A DNA stretch of 64,000 nucleotides from Rhodoligotrophos sp. CJ14. GTDB lineage: Bacteria; Pseudomonadota; Alphaproteobacteria; Rhizobiales; Im1. The first letter of the stretch is position 1. Each line of letters opens with the position of its first letter. Location: contig NZ_CP133319.1 of NCBI RefSeq assembly GCF_038811545.1, positions 2,509,516 to 2,573,515 on the forward strand. The letters are read 5' to 3'. A program made the translations under genes and the position numbers. Below the pieces are notes generated by a model. That model was not told the origin of the DNA, ran no database searches, and was given only the letters and a program-made list of their open reading frames with translations. Below are positions 43,711 through 52,928 of this stretch, in pieces.

Positions 43711-44670
43711 ATGCGTCGCACCTGGAGTCTAGTCCCCAAGCTGGCCACGTCAAAAAAGGCGCGTACGAACTTCAGGCATGTTCTGACCGAGAAGAAGCGG
43801 ATCCGCGAGGCAGATTTTGTGGTCGCCTCTTTCCCAAAGGCAGGCCGCACTTGGCTCAGGGCGATGCTGACGCGGCTCTACCAGGTGCGATATGGCCTGC
43901 GCGATGGCATGCTGATGGGCGAGGGCGATATTCACCGCCATCACCTGCGCATTCCGAACATGTTCTTCTATCACGACTGTCTGCCGCTGGCCGGCGTCGC
44001 CATGCTCAATCCCGACAAGAGCATGTATCGCGGCAAGAAGGTGCTATTCCTCGCGCGGCACCCCGTCGATGTCGTTGTCTCGCAATATCATCAGGTGACC
44101 CGGCGCGGGTCCAATCGCCTGGAAGATCTCACCAAAGGCAAGACACTCTTCGAATTTGCAACCGAGCCGGGCTTTGGCATTCACACGATCATCGCCTATC
44201 AGAACCAATGGCTGCGGGCGGTTGAGACCTATCCCGGCATGATGCTGGCGAAATACGAGGAGATCCGCGGCGAGCCCGAGACAGAGCTTGCCCGCGTCAT
44301 GTATTTCCTCGGTGAGAGATTTTCCGCAGAAGAGATCCGCGATGCGGTTGAGTTCTGCGCCTTCGAAAACCTGCAGCGGCTCGAGCGGGCCCATTATTAC
44401 GAGAGCTCCGGTCTCAGGCCGACGGATCCTTCCGATCCCTCATCCTTCAAGGTGCGGCGCGGCAAAGTGCACGGCTATCTCGAGGATTTCGACGCCGAGC
44501 AGCTCGCGATCCTGCGGCGCATTGTCGAGGAAAATCTCGATCCGAAATTTGGCTATGAGGTCGTCGGGCCCGCGACGTCTTCATCCCTCGCGGAGCTAGC
44601 TACTCTGCCCGGCGTCAAAGGCCCAGCAGTCCGCTCTCCCGGCACGCACCAGAGCTCGTTTGCGGGATGA
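43711..44670 (+). CDS. Sulfotransferase-domain protein
   Basis: A 319-residue PAPS-dependent sulfotransferase. The 5'-phosphosulfate loop is VVASFPKAGRTWLRAML (about residue 37), the 3'-phosphate site is FLARHPVDVVVSQYHQ (about 113), and the C-terminal RRGKVHGYLEDFD matches the RKG loop region in position. No PAPS synthesis genes are nearby. Acceptor unknown: glycan, lipid or nodulation-factor-like molecule. The N-terminus is basic and not a clear signal peptide. Confidence 0.83.
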   Translation: MRRTWSLVPKLATSKKARTNFRHVLTEKKRIREADFVVASFPKAGRTWLRAMLTRLYQVRYGLRDGMLMGEGDIHRHHLRIPNMFFYHDCLPLAGVAMLNPDKSMYRGKKVLFLARHPVDVVVSQYHQVTRRGSNRLEDLTKGKTLFEFATEPGFGIHTIIAYQNQWLRAVETYPGMMLAKYEEIRGEPETELARVMYFLGERFSAEEIRDAVEFCAFENLQRLERAHYYESSGLRPTDPSDPSSFKVRRGKVHGYLEDFDAEQLAILRRIVEENLDPKFGYEVVGPATSSSLAELATLPGVKGPAVRSPGTHQSSFAG

Positions 44671-44677
44671 TAGGCTG

Positions 44678-44692
44678 TCGCGCTAAGTGCGA
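44678..44692. terminator. Short hairpin over the aldolase stop codon
   Basis: TCGCGC (44678-44683), loop TAA, GTGCGA (44687-44692): five Watson-Crick pairs plus one G-U. It includes the stop of the convergent aldolase gene and lies 8 bp after the sulfotransferase stop. Weak as a terminator. Confidence 0.25.
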
Positions 44693-45459
44693 GCGGTTCC
44701 GCCGGCGTCTATCTGCGCCAATGCCGCCCTTGCGGCAGCGCCCAGCAGGTTCAGCTCATTGCCGGGCGTGAGCATGTTGTATCCTTCCTTGAGCCGTGCC
44801 GCCATGATGGTCGCTTGCGGCGCATGGGTACCGACGAATTTGCCGTGCTGTCGAGCGACTTGGGCGATCCGCTTGAGAGCTGCGGCCGCCTCGTTCTCTT
44901 GCGGATCGAGGCTTGGCACTGTGCCCAGCGAATAGGCAAGATCGAAGGGGCCGACATAGACGCCATCGAGCTCCGGAACCGACATGATCGCTTCGATATT
45001 CTCCACCGCTGCACGTGTCTCGATCATCGCGATCGCGAGGATTTCGGCGTCAGCCCGCGCTGCATAGTCACTGCCGCCATACAATACGCCGCGTGCCGGA
45101 CCGAACGATCTCTGCCCGACCGGAGGATAGCGGCAGGACGACACGAACTCCTCAACCTCTTCGACTGTCGAGAGGCTCGGGCAGATGATGCCATAGGCAC
45201 CCGCATCCAGCAGATGCATCACGAGCGCCGGATCACTCTTCTGGACCCGGGCGAGCGGTATGGCAGGCGTGGCCGAGATCGCCTGCAGCATGGCGATCGC
45301 CCCTTCGATGCCAATCATGCCGTGCTGCAGGTCGATGGTCAGCGAGTCGAACCCCTGATGCCCCATAAATTCGGCGAGATAAGGCGCCGACACCGTGAGC
45401 CAACCATTACGCACCACTTCGCCACGCTGCCATTTTGCCTTGAGTGCATTTGCCCGCAC
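44683..45459 (-). CDS. HpcH/HpaI-family aldolase
   Basis: A 258-residue class II (metal-dependent) pyruvate-type aldolase. Active-site elements: Arg in PLARVQKSD (about residue 72), His in TIDLQHGMIG (about 46), metal Glu in AIAMIETRAAVENI (about 142) and Asp in YVGPFDLAYSLG (about 168). It cleaves or makes a 2-keto-4-hydroxy acid. A GTG start at 45459 is chosen since GGAGGAT lies 8-9 nt upstream; longer frames overlap the GMC gene. Last gene of the IclR-controlled catabolic cluster, suggesting the terminal carbon-carbon cleavage giving pyruvate or a related keto acid. Confidence 0.83.
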   Translation of the reverse strand: MRANALKAKWQRGEVVRNGWLTVSAPYLAEFMGHQGFDSLTIDLQHGMIGIEGAIAMLQAISATPAIPLARVQKSDPALVMHLLDAGAYGIICPSLSTVEEVEEFVSSCRYPPVGQRSFGPARGVLYGGSDYAARADAEILAIAMIETRAAVENIEAIMSVPELDGVYVGPFDLAYSLGTVPSLDPQENEAAAALKRIAQVARQHGKFVGTHAPQATIMAARLKEGYNMLTPGNELNLLGAAARAALAQIDAGGTART

Positions 45460-45463
45460 GATG

Positions 45464-47083
45464 TCAGATCCTCCCGGAAATGAGGCTTGCCGCCTTTTCG
45501 CCAATCATGATCGTCGGCGCATGAAGCGCAGCATTCGGCATGACCGGCATCACCGATGCATCCGCCACCCGGAGGCCGTCAATGCCGCGAACCCGAAGCG
45601 CCGGATCAAGCACTGCGTCGTCACCTCCCATCCTGCAGGTGCCACTCTGATGGAAAGAGGTGACGGTACTGCGCCGGATCTCGGTGGCAAGCTCCGCGTC
45701 ATTCCTGGCATGGGCCGGATGCAGCTCGGCCCGGACGATTTCGGCCATTGGCTTTTGCCGCACGATGTCGCGCACGCGCTGAATGCCCTTGAGCAGGATG
45801 GGCAGGTCGCGCGGATCATTGAAATAGCCGGCTTCAATGATGGGTTTGTCCTTGGGTGACGCCGATCGCAACCGGACCCGGCCGCGGCTGTAAGGCGTGC
45901 CCTGATAGACGATAAGCGAAAAGCCGTGCTCTCTCGGCAGCATGTCCCGAAAGCCCGGGTTCGGCTTGGCCGGGCTGGGCATGAGCGCGCCCGCCATCAC
46001 CACTTGAATATCAGCGATATCGAGACCGGGCTCGCTGCACAGGAACCCCCCGGCGCCGAAAATGCTGTCACCGAGCACGCCTCGTCGGGAGATGGCATAG
46101 TCGATCAGCGCGCGGGCACCAGAAAGGGGGGTGAGATGCAGTGCCGCTGACACAGGTTTACTGCACGAATACTGCAGGCGGAACGAGGGATGGTTCTGTA
46201 GGTTCGCGCCGACGGCGGGATTGTCGATGATCACCGGAATGCCGTGGCGGCGTAGTTCGTCTGCCGGCCCTATTCCGGAGAGCATCAGCAGGTGAGGTGA
46301 CTTGATCGCCCCACCCGAAAGCACCACTTCGCGCCGGCAGCGTAGCTCGACGAGTTCACCCGCGCGCTCCACCAGAACCCCGCGCGCGCGCGCGCCCTCC
46401 ACGATGATCTTGAGCGCTTCACTTTCCGTCCAAACGGTGAGATTGGGACGTTGCATCGAGGGCCGCAGATAGGCCTCGGCGATGCTCATCCGCCGGCCTT
46501 TCCACGTATTGGTATCGTAGCGCCCGAACCCGGCGGCCACATCAGCGTTCAGATCGTCGACCACGGCATGGCCCGCCGTTGCTACCGCGGCGAGAAAGGC
46601 ATCGTAAACGCCCAAGCGGCTGCGCGACGGCTCGATCTTTAAAGGCCCATCGGCCCCGTGCCAAGTATCGGCACCGCGCAGATTGGCTTCGGCCTTTCGG
46701 AAATATGGCAGCAGCTCGGCAAAGCTCCAACCGGTGCAGCCCTGTGCTGCCCAGCGATCGTAATTGCTGCTATGGCCACGGGTGTAAATCATGCCGTTGA
46801 TGCTGCTGGAGCCGCCGAGCACGCGGCCTTGCAGCCAGCCGAGCTGTCTGTTGTCCAACTCAGCAATCGGCTCGGTCGTGAAGCCCCAATGATTTGCGGC
46901 ATTGCTGCTCACCAAGAATCCGAGCCCGGGAATACGAAAGAACGGGCTTCGAGCGGCGGGGCCTGCCTCCAGGAGCAGCACCTGCGCGCTGGGATCCTCC
47001 GATAACCGGCTTGCGATCACCGCACCTGCCGCGCCTGAGCCGATAATGACGTAGTCGAACTCGAAACCGGCCATGCCCGGCAC
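45464..47083 (-). CDS. GMC-family oxidoreductase
   Basis: A 539-residue FAD enzyme of the glucose-methanol-choline family: DYVIIGSGAAGAVIASRLSE at the N-terminus, the second GMC motif GRVLGGSSSINGMIYTRGH (about 88), VVLSGGAIKSPHLLMLSGIG (about 260), and C-terminal active-site His in SFHQSGTCRMGG and NAALHAPTIMIGEKAA. It oxidises an alcohol to an aldehyde or ketone. The start is the GTG at 47083 or the ATG at 47074. It lies 4 bp upstream of the aldolase start and 14 bp after livF-type ATPase, within the catabolic cluster. Confidence 0.85.
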   Translation of the reverse strand: MPGMAGFEFDYVIIGSGAAGAVIASRLSEDPSAQVLLLEAGPAARSPFFRIPGLGFLVSSNAANHWGFTTEPIAELDNRQLGWLQGRVLGGSSSINGMIYTRGHSSNYDRWAAQGCTGWSFAELLPYFRKAEANLRGADTWHGADGPLKIEPSRSRLGVYDAFLAAVATAGHAVVDDLNADVAAGFGRYDTNTWKGRRMSIAEAYLRPSMQRPNLTVWTESEALKIIVEGARARGVLVERAGELVELRCRREVVLSGGAIKSPHLLMLSGIGPADELRRHGIPVIIDNPAVGANLQNHPSFRLQYSCSKPVSAALHLTPLSGARALIDYAISRRGVLGDSIFGAGGFLCSEPGLDIADIQVVMAGALMPSPAKPNPGFRDMLPREHGFSLIVYQGTPYSRGRVRLRSASPKDKPIIEAGYFNDPRDLPILLKGIQRVRDIVRQKPMAEIVRAELHPAHARNDAELATEIRRSTVTSFHQSGTCRMGGDDAVLDPALRVRGIDGLRVADASVMPVMPNAALHAPTIMIGEKAASLISGRI

Positions 47084-47097
47084 CTGCTTCCCCGTGT

Positions 47098-47793
47098 TTA
47101 GATCGACCGACCTAGATAGAGCGCCTCAACTTCCGGCCGATTGCGCAGCTCGCCGGGTGTGCCAGCAAGTCGGGTCTCGCCGCGGACCAGCACCATGCAG
47201 CGATCGCTCACCGCCATGGCCAGTGAGGCATTTTGCTCAGCCAGCACGATACTGACGCCCTCCCTGGCAAGAATGCCCACGACCTCCCGCACCTGCCCGA
47301 TGGCGATAGGCGATAGTCCCATCGAGACCTCGTCCAGCAACAGCACCTTCGGCGCGGATGCCATCGCCCGGGCGATGCTCACCATCTGCCGCTGCCCACC
47401 GGAAAGCTGGCTGGCAAGGGCGTCGGCTTTGCCCGCGAGGATGGGAAACCATCCGGTCAGCCGATCCCAGGTCCTCTTGAAATCGCCCCTGCATGCAACA
47501 GCGATGTTCTCTTTCACGCTCAGCGTGCCGAAGACGCCGCGGCCAGTCGGCACATAGCCGATACCTGCCGCTGAGCGTGCCGAACTGTTCCGGCGCTCGA
47601 GCGCGACGCCGTCGAGCACGATGCTGCCGGTCTGCGGCGCCAGTCCCATGATGCCCGCGAGCAAGCTCGTCTTGCCGGCGCCGTTCGGACCGATCACCGA
47701 AACGACCTCTCCAGGGGCAACCTCGAGCGAGACGCCGCACACCGCCGAAATGTGCCCGTACCGGACCCAAATGTCAGACAGCTTCAGCAGCAT
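47098..47793 (-). CDS. Branched-chain-type ABC transporter ATPase (LivF-like)
   Basis: A 231-residue ATPase with Walker A GPNGAGKTSLL, GYVPTGRGVFGTLSVKENI, a standard signature QLSGGQRQMVSIARAM and Walker B VLLLDEVSMGLSP (Val replaces the more usual Pro). The ATG at 47793 overlaps the LivM-LivG fusion by 20 bp. Its partner ATPase domain is the C-terminal half of that fusion, whose signature is degenerate, so the composite ATP site opposite this domain is the likely active one. Confidence 0.87.
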   Translation of the reverse strand: MLLKLSDIWVRYGHISAVCGVSLEVAPGEVVSVIGPNGAGKTSLLAGIMGLAPQTGSIVLDGVALERRNSSARSAAGIGYVPTGRGVFGTLSVKENIAVACRGDFKRTWDRLTGWFPILAGKADALASQLSGGQRQMVSIARAMASAPKVLLLDEVSMGLSPIAIGQVREVVGILAREGVSIVLAEQNASLAMAVSDRCMVLVRGETRLAGTPGELRNRPEVEALYLGRSI

Positions 47794-49519
47794 TCCACTC
47801 GCTTCCCAGATAGGAGGCCACCACATGCGGGTCGTGCAGCACGGTTTCGGCCTTACCCTCGGTGAGCATTTTTCCTTCCGCCATCACCATGATCCGGTCA
47901 CTGATGCTGGCAACGAACTCGACATCGTGCTCGATCACCAGCACCGCTACGTTCCATTGGCGCGCCACAGCTTTCACCAAGGCGCCTACGGCACTGCGTT
48001 CCTCCGCCGTCAGGCCGGCGGTCGCTTCATCGAGGAACAGCACCGTGGGTTTGGCCGCCAGAGCGATAGCGAGTGCGGCCAGGCGCCGATGCATGTAGCT
48101 GAGCTCTCCGATGCGGAGATCCGCAACCTCTCTCAGGCCGCAGGCTGCCACGAGCTGCCGCCGCTCATCGTGATTAAGTCCCTCAGGGCTCGCCAGATAA
48201 CGGCCTCGACTGCTGGCAAGATCGAGCATCTGATTGACTGACAAGCTTTCGACAACGGCATTGTCCTGAAAAGTGCGCGCAAGGCCCTGCCGGGCCCGTG
48301 CATAGGCGGGCTTTCCGCTGAACGGGCTCTTGTCACTTATGATGGTCCCGCCGGCCGCCTTGACACGGCCCGCAATGGCATTGACCAGCGACGACTTGCC
48401 CGCACCATTGGCGCCGATCAGCCCGAGAATTTCACCGGCCCGCAGTCGCAGAGAGACATGGTCCACTGCCCTCACCCCGGCATAAGCCACTGAAATGTCA
48501 CTTGCCTCGAGGACGTTCTCGCCAGCTGGGATATTGCTCCTGATCTTGGGCAGCGCCGCCGGATCGAGCGCGGCCACGTCTGCGGCCACGGCTTTGCAGC
48601 GGAAGACCCGAGCTAGCAAGGCGGCGATGCCACCGGGGAAAAGGATGGCGAACACCGCCATCAGGCTGCCGCTGATGACCTGGTTCAGGATCGGGCTGAA
48701 CGACATGCTCATCGGCAATGTCACCGCCACGATCGCCCCGAGCAGGGCACCGAACAAAGAGCGCCCGCCGCCGATGACCACGGCGGCCAGGGGCGTGACG
48801 ATATAATAGAGATGGAATACGTCCGGTCCGACGAACCGGGCATTCTGCGCATAGACGGCCCCGATGAAACCGGCCATCACGCCCGAAATGGTGGTGGCCA
48901 CCATGGTTGCCATCGGGACATTGAGCCCGATCGCGGCAGCGAGATTGGCATCGCTGCGGACGGTCTCGAGCATGCTGCCGAAGCGCGAGCGCCATAGCGC
49001 ATAGAAAGCCACCAGCACGATGAGCAGGCTACCGCCGACGATGAGGGTCTGTGTGACCCGTCGCGGCCCGAAATCGATGAAGTCGAAACTGACGATGCCA
49101 ATGAGGCCTTCCGAGTGGCCCAACGCGTCCGTTGACGATACGATGACAGCGATCACGCTCGCCAGCGCATAGGTGACCACAGCGAAATAGGCACCGCCCA
49201 GCCTGGCAGTGGCGGAGGACACGACAAGGCCCGTCGCCCCGCCGACAACGCAGGCCGCCACCAGCGCGGCAAAGGGCGAGACGCCCTGGAGCACGAGATA
49301 TCCATAGGTATAGGCGCCAGCGCCGAACAGCGCCGAATGACCGAGGCTGAGTTCGCCGAGCAGCGTGAACACAACCTGGAACGATAGCCCAAGGGCCGCG
49401 ATGATGCATGTCGCCTGCAACAGCGTGGCGAGCGATGTCGGCAGCCACAGAGCCGCTATCCAGAGCAGGCCGGCCAGCACCGCTAGGATAATCGCAAAGG
49501 GCAGAGGTTTAATGTCCAC
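47774..49519 (-). CDS. LivM-LivG fusion (permease plus ATPase)
   Basis: A 581-residue protein: an N-terminal LivM-like permease (about 1-310; GELSLGHSALFGAGAYTYG, RLGGAYFAVVTYALA) fused to a LivG-like ATPase (about 335-575; Walker A GANGAGKSSLVNAI, Walker B VLFLDEATAGLT, H-loop VIEHDVEF). The ABC signature, usually LSYGQ, reads ELSYMHRRLAALAIAL: Gly and Gln are replaced by Met and His. The gene follows the LivH-type permease with an 11-bp overlap. Confidence 0.85.
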   Translation of the reverse strand: MDIKPLPFAIILAVLAGLLWIAALWLPTSLATLLQATCIIAALGLSFQVVFTLLGELSLGHSALFGAGAYTYGYLVLQGVSPFAALVAACVVGGATGLVVSSATARLGGAYFAVVTYALASVIAVIVSSTDALGHSEGLIGIVSFDFIDFGPRRVTQTLIVGGSLLIVLVAFYALWRSRFGSMLETVRSDANLAAAIGLNVPMATMVATTISGVMAGFIGAVYAQNARFVGPDVFHLYYIVTPLAAVVIGGGRSLFGALLGAIVAVTLPMSMSFSPILNQVISGSLMAVFAILFPGGIAALLARVFRCKAVAADVAALDPAALPKIRSNIPAGENVLEASDISVAYAGVRAVDHVSLRLRAGEILGLIGANGAGKSSLVNAIAGRVKAAGGTIISDKSPFSGKPAYARARQGLARTFQDNAVVESLSVNQMLDLASSRGRYLASPEGLNHDERRQLVAACGLREVADLRIGELSYMHRRLAALAIALAAKPTVLFLDEATAGLTAEERSAVGALVKAVARQWNVAVLVIEHDVEFVASISDRIMVMAEGKMLTEGKAETVLHDPHVVASYLGSEWNAAEAV

Positions 49520-50375
49520 TGAAAATCCCCCTTGGGAAGATGATCAGCGTGCCAATGAGCAGCAGATAGATGGCGGCTGTCGAATAGGCCGAACTGATAA
49601 ACCCGCCGACCAGCGCCTCGAAGACGCCGATGGCAAACCCCATGATCACGGCGCCCCAGATCCGGCCCACACCGGCAATCGCCGCGATGGTGAAGGCCTT
49701 GAGCAGGATCTCATCACCCATGAACACCGACACCACCCCAGTCGGGGCGTAAATTGTGGCAGCGACTGCTGCGAGCGCGATGCCGATCGTCGCCGCCACT
49801 GCCTGCAGGGAAGTGGTGCGCAATCCTGTCGCCGCGGCAAGCTCAGGTGATTCCGCCACGGCCCGGATGCGCTGCCCGAGGAGGGAGCGCTGCATGAACA
49901 GGTTCAAGCCAAACGCGATCACCGGTGCCGCGATCAGAGTGGCAACTGCCTGCTGCGTGAAGCTGGCAACCCCCAGATGATAGGTTCTGTTGAGCAGCGG
50001 ACTATCGATATAGGAAACATCCGCTCCAAACAGCCACTGCGCGAGCGAGGTCAGAACCACCCCGGCCCCCAGCGAGGCAATCATCACCGATGGCTCGGAA
50101 ATGCGCATGGCCGGAAGCAACACGATGCGGCTGAACACCAGCGCGACGAGGGTGATCACGACCACCGCGGCAATGCAGGCCAGTGCATAGCCAAGCCCGA
50201 GCTGGTTCATTGCCACCAGGATCGCAAAGGCCGCTAGCATGTAGAAGGTGCCGAACGCGAAGTTCATCACGCGGGCAAGCCCGAGCGTATAGCTCAGGCC
50301 GACCGCCACCACTGCATAGCCGGCCCCGGCCACGAGGCCGGTTACGACCTGCCCGAAGAACAGGCTCGTGTTCAT
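49509..50375 (-). CDS. Branched-chain-type ABC transporter permease (LivH-like)
   Basis: A 288-residue membrane protein with about eight hydrophobic segments and the family signature VGLSYTLGLARVMNFAFGTF at the N-terminus. IRAVAESPELAAATGL is the cytoplasmic coupling loop. It pairs with the LivM half of the following fusion. Gap of 15 bp after the binding protein gene. Confidence 0.87.
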   Translation of the reverse strand: MNTSLFFGQVVTGLVAGAGYAVVAVGLSYTLGLARVMNFAFGTFYMLAAFAILVAMNQLGLGYALACIAAVVVITLVALVFSRIVLLPAMRISEPSVMIASLGAGVVLTSLAQWLFGADVSYIDSPLLNRTYHLGVASFTQQAVATLIAAPVIAFGLNLFMQRSLLGQRIRAVAESPELAAATGLRTTSLQAVAATIGIALAAVAATIYAPTGVVSVFMGDEILLKAFTIAAIAGVGRIWGAVIMGFAIGVFEALVGGFISSAYSTAAIYLLLIGTLIIFPRGIFSGH

Positions 50376-50390
50376 GCCCCAGGACTCGAT

Positions 50391-51527
50391 CTACTTCAAC
50401 GGAACGGTGGTGTCGCCTTTGGCGACGATGAGCGTATAGGTCACCTTCGCTTGGCCACGCTCATCGAACTGCACCTTGCCCTGCGGCAGCTCCCATTCCG
50501 TTTCCATGACGGTTTTGCGCAGCGTCTCCGGGTCGACCGAGTCGCTCTTCTCGATCGCTTGTGCGAGCAGCAGCACCTGCGAAAAGGTGATGGCGATCTG
50601 CTTGTCGAGAGGCAGGTCTTTGCACAGGGCGTGTTTGTCCTTGTATTTCTCAAATGCGGCCTTGAGGACGTCATTCGCCGGATTAGCGATCGCGTCGGTC
50701 CACAGGTCAGCCGACACAACGCCTTCCGCAGCACCCCCCGCCGCTTTGGCAACGCCCGGGAAGAGCAGGCCCGATCCCATCACCAGCGGCTTTTGAACAC
50801 CAGCCTGTTTGTACTGACGCAGGAAGGCGACAGTCTGAGTTTGACCGAACGTGCCAAGGATGACCGCGTCGAAATCACTGGCCGCCAGACTGGTGATCAC
50901 CGACTGGAAGTTAGTGGTATCGGCAGGCACGATGAACGGATCGACAATCTTGCTCTCGGCAGGCAGTGCCATGCTGATCGACTTGAGCACGCCATCCGCA
51001 TAGGCACCTTGCAGGGCCACGAAGGCGATCTTCTTCGCGCCAAGCGTTTTGGCCACATAGTCGGCGATCACGGCGCCGTCCTGAGCGGCGTTGCTGTTCA
51101 ATCGTATGACGAGGGCATCGGAATCGAAGACCTGGTCCGCCTTTGTCGTGCCGCCCGTATAGAATGCGCCGGCATCCTTCAAAATCGGCAGCTGCGCCAG
51201 CACGGTCGAGGTGGATGTTCCGCCCACGAACAAAGTGATGTCGTCGCCCGTCAGCTTGGATGCCGCTTGGGCGGCAACCGCGGGCTTGCTCTGGTCATCC
51301 TCTATGACTAGCTCCAGGTCGTATTTCGACATCACGCCGTGTTCGTTGATGTAGTCGGCGGCGATCTGAAGGCCGCAGCCATTGGGGATGCCTGCCGTGG
51401 CAACCGGCCCGGTCAGCGATTCAACGGCACCGACCCGCAGCGCATCTTTGGCCCCCGCAGCCGCTGGCGCGCACAATGCGAAGACGGCAGCCAGGCCGAT
51501 CCCTGCTTTAAGCTTCCTGCGAAACAC
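50391..51527 (-). CDS. Branched-chain-type ABC transporter, binding protein (LivK-like)
   Basis: A 378-residue periplasmic binding protein. The signal peptide (FRRKLKAGIGLAAVFALCAP) ends near residue 26 (AAAGA, then KDALRV). The fold is typed by VGAVESLTGPVATAGIPNGCG and FVGGTSTSTVLAQLPILKDAG. It starts at GTG with GGGAGGAT upstream. Family members bind amino acids but also aromatic acids, amides and urea. Here the cluster of monooxygenase, GMC enzyme and aldolase suggests a catabolic substrate other than an amino acid. Confidence 0.87.
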   Translation of the reverse strand: MFRRKLKAGIGLAAVFALCAPAAAGAKDALRVGAVESLTGPVATAGIPNGCGLQIAADYINEHGVMSKYDLELVIEDDQSKPAVAAQAASKLTGDDITLFVGGTSTSTVLAQLPILKDAGAFYTGGTTKADQVFDSDALVIRLNSNAAQDGAVIADYVAKTLGAKKIAFVALQGAYADGVLKSISMALPAESKIVDPFIVPADTTNFQSVITSLAASDFDAVILGTFGQTQTVAFLRQYKQAGVQKPLVMGSGLLFPGVAKAAGGAAEGVVSADLWTDAIANPANDVLKAAFEKYKDKHALCKDLPLDKQIAITFSQVLLLAQAIEKSDSVDPETLRKTVMETEWELPQGKVQFDERGQAKVTYTLIVAKGDTTVPLK

Positions 51528-51584
51528 GTGATATCCTCCCGTTAGATATGAAAGCCATGCACCGGTTGTTATCAGGCCGTATTG

Positions 51585-52925
51585 TCAGCTGGCCATGAGG
51601 TTCTCGCGGAAGGTGCGTCCGCTGTACTCGGTTCTGAAGAGCCCGCGTTTCTGGAGCAGCGGAACGACCGTATCCACGAAATCCGTCACGCATGCTGGCG
51701 CAGCGGTCGGACTGATATTGAAGCCATAGCAGCCTGTCTTGTGCCATAGCATCTCCAGGTGATCGGCAACCTGTTCAGGCGTGCCGGTGATCTGCGGAAT
51801 GCCAACCGAGAGCGCCCAGCGCGATGCCACTTCACGTAACGTGGCGGGCTTGCCATCCTCCAAGGCCGACATGGCCGCGACGAGGCCTCGCGAAGCTTGC
51901 GTCTTGATGTCCTCGATCGGCCGGTCCGGATCGAACACGCTGAGGTCCTCGCCGAATATCCCAGACAAGCGGGCGAGGATGGCTTCCACCGGGATACGCT
52001 CCAGCATCTGCTGGGCCTTGCGCCTGGCTTCCTCCTCGGTGCCGCCGATGATGGGCTGGACGCCGAACAACACTTTCGGCTGCGGGCATCCCTCGCGTTC
52101 AGCCGTTTGGGTGATTTGCTCCATGAAACGCTGCATCGCTGGCTGATGCGGCTGAATGGAGAAGACCACCTCCGCATGCTTTACCGCAAACTGCATGCCG
52201 CGGCCGGACGATCCCGCCTGAAAGAGCACGGGACGCCCTTGCGCCGAAGGGAAGGTGGGCGGCGCGGCGTGGCATCGCAGATATTTTCCGTTGTGAATGA
52301 CGGTGGTGATCTTGCTGGGGTCCGCGAAGCGCCCCGTCTCCTTGTCGATCAGGATAGCTTCGGACGGCACCGCCTGCCACAGCTTGTAGCAGACCTCCAT
52401 ATACTCATCGGCATAGTCATACCGTTCGTCATGCGGCATGTGCGCGAGCCCGTTCGCCCGATATTCAGCCGGGCTGACGCCGGTCACGATGTTCCAGCCC
52501 ACGCGCCCGCCGCTCAGATTGTCTAGCGTCGAGAGCCGTCGCACGGCGAGGTAGGGCGGAGTCGCGGATGTCGAGAGGGTAACGCCGAAGCCGAGATGTT
52601 CAGTAGTATCCGCCATGACCGCCACCAGCGGCATCGGATCCTGACTTGGCCACGATACGCCATACTCGATGCAGGTATTCGCATTGCCTGCATAGACGTC
52701 GTGTACCACGGAGACATCTGCGAAGAACACGCCGTCAAAACAGCCCCGTTCGAGGGTGCGCGCCATGTCCTTCCAGTATGCAAAGGAGGTCAGACCGCCC
52801 ACCTGGCCGTCATTCGCATCCATCCACGCATTCAGCGTATGGGTGCTCGCATTGAACATGAACATCTGCATCAGGTGCATTTTGGCGGACACGGCGTCCT
52901 CCGAAGCTGGAGTGCTATTGCGCAT
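51585..52925 (-). CDS. LLM-class FMN-dependent monooxygenase (NtaA/DszA type)
   Basis: A 446-residue TIM-barrel flavin monooxygenase of the nitrilotriacetate/dibenzothiophene-sulfone branch. Marks: GCFDGVFFADVSVVHDVYAG (about 62), LSTLDNLSGGRVGWNIVTG (about 132), RYDYADEYMEVCYKLW, and VLFQAGSSGRGMQFAVKHAE (about 233). Such enzymes take reduced FMN from a partner reductase and O2 to cleave C-N or C-S bonds or oxygenate rings. The partner lies 3 bp upstream (flavin reductase), a typical two-component arrangement. The substrate is unknown. Confidence 0.87.
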   Translation of the reverse strand: MRNSTPASEDAVSAKMHLMQMFMFNASTHTLNAWMDANDGQVGGLTSFAYWKDMARTLERGCFDGVFFADVSVVHDVYAGNANTCIEYGVSWPSQDPMPLVAVMADTTEHLGFGVTLSTSATPPYLAVRRLSTLDNLSGGRVGWNIVTGVSPAEYRANGLAHMPHDERYDYADEYMEVCYKLWQAVPSEAILIDKETGRFADPSKITTVIHNGKYLRCHAAPPTFPSAQGRPVLFQAGSSGRGMQFAVKHAEVVFSIQPHQPAMQRFMEQITQTAEREGCPQPKVLFGVQPIIGGTEEEARRKAQQMLERIPVEAILARLSGIFGEDLSVFDPDRPIEDIKTQASRGLVAAMSALEDGKPATLREVASRWALSVGIPQITGTPEQVADHLEMLWHKTGCYGFNISPTAAPACVTDFVDTVVPLLQKRGLFRTEYSGRTFRENLMAS

Positions 52926-52928
52926 TCG

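Noticed and set aside
44880-46450. Alternating CG run (about 46382-46393) as a Z-DNA or repeat element within the GMC gene.
   Set aside because: It is about 12 bp, lies inside the coding frame (Ala-Arg-Ala-Arg) and is expected at this GC content.
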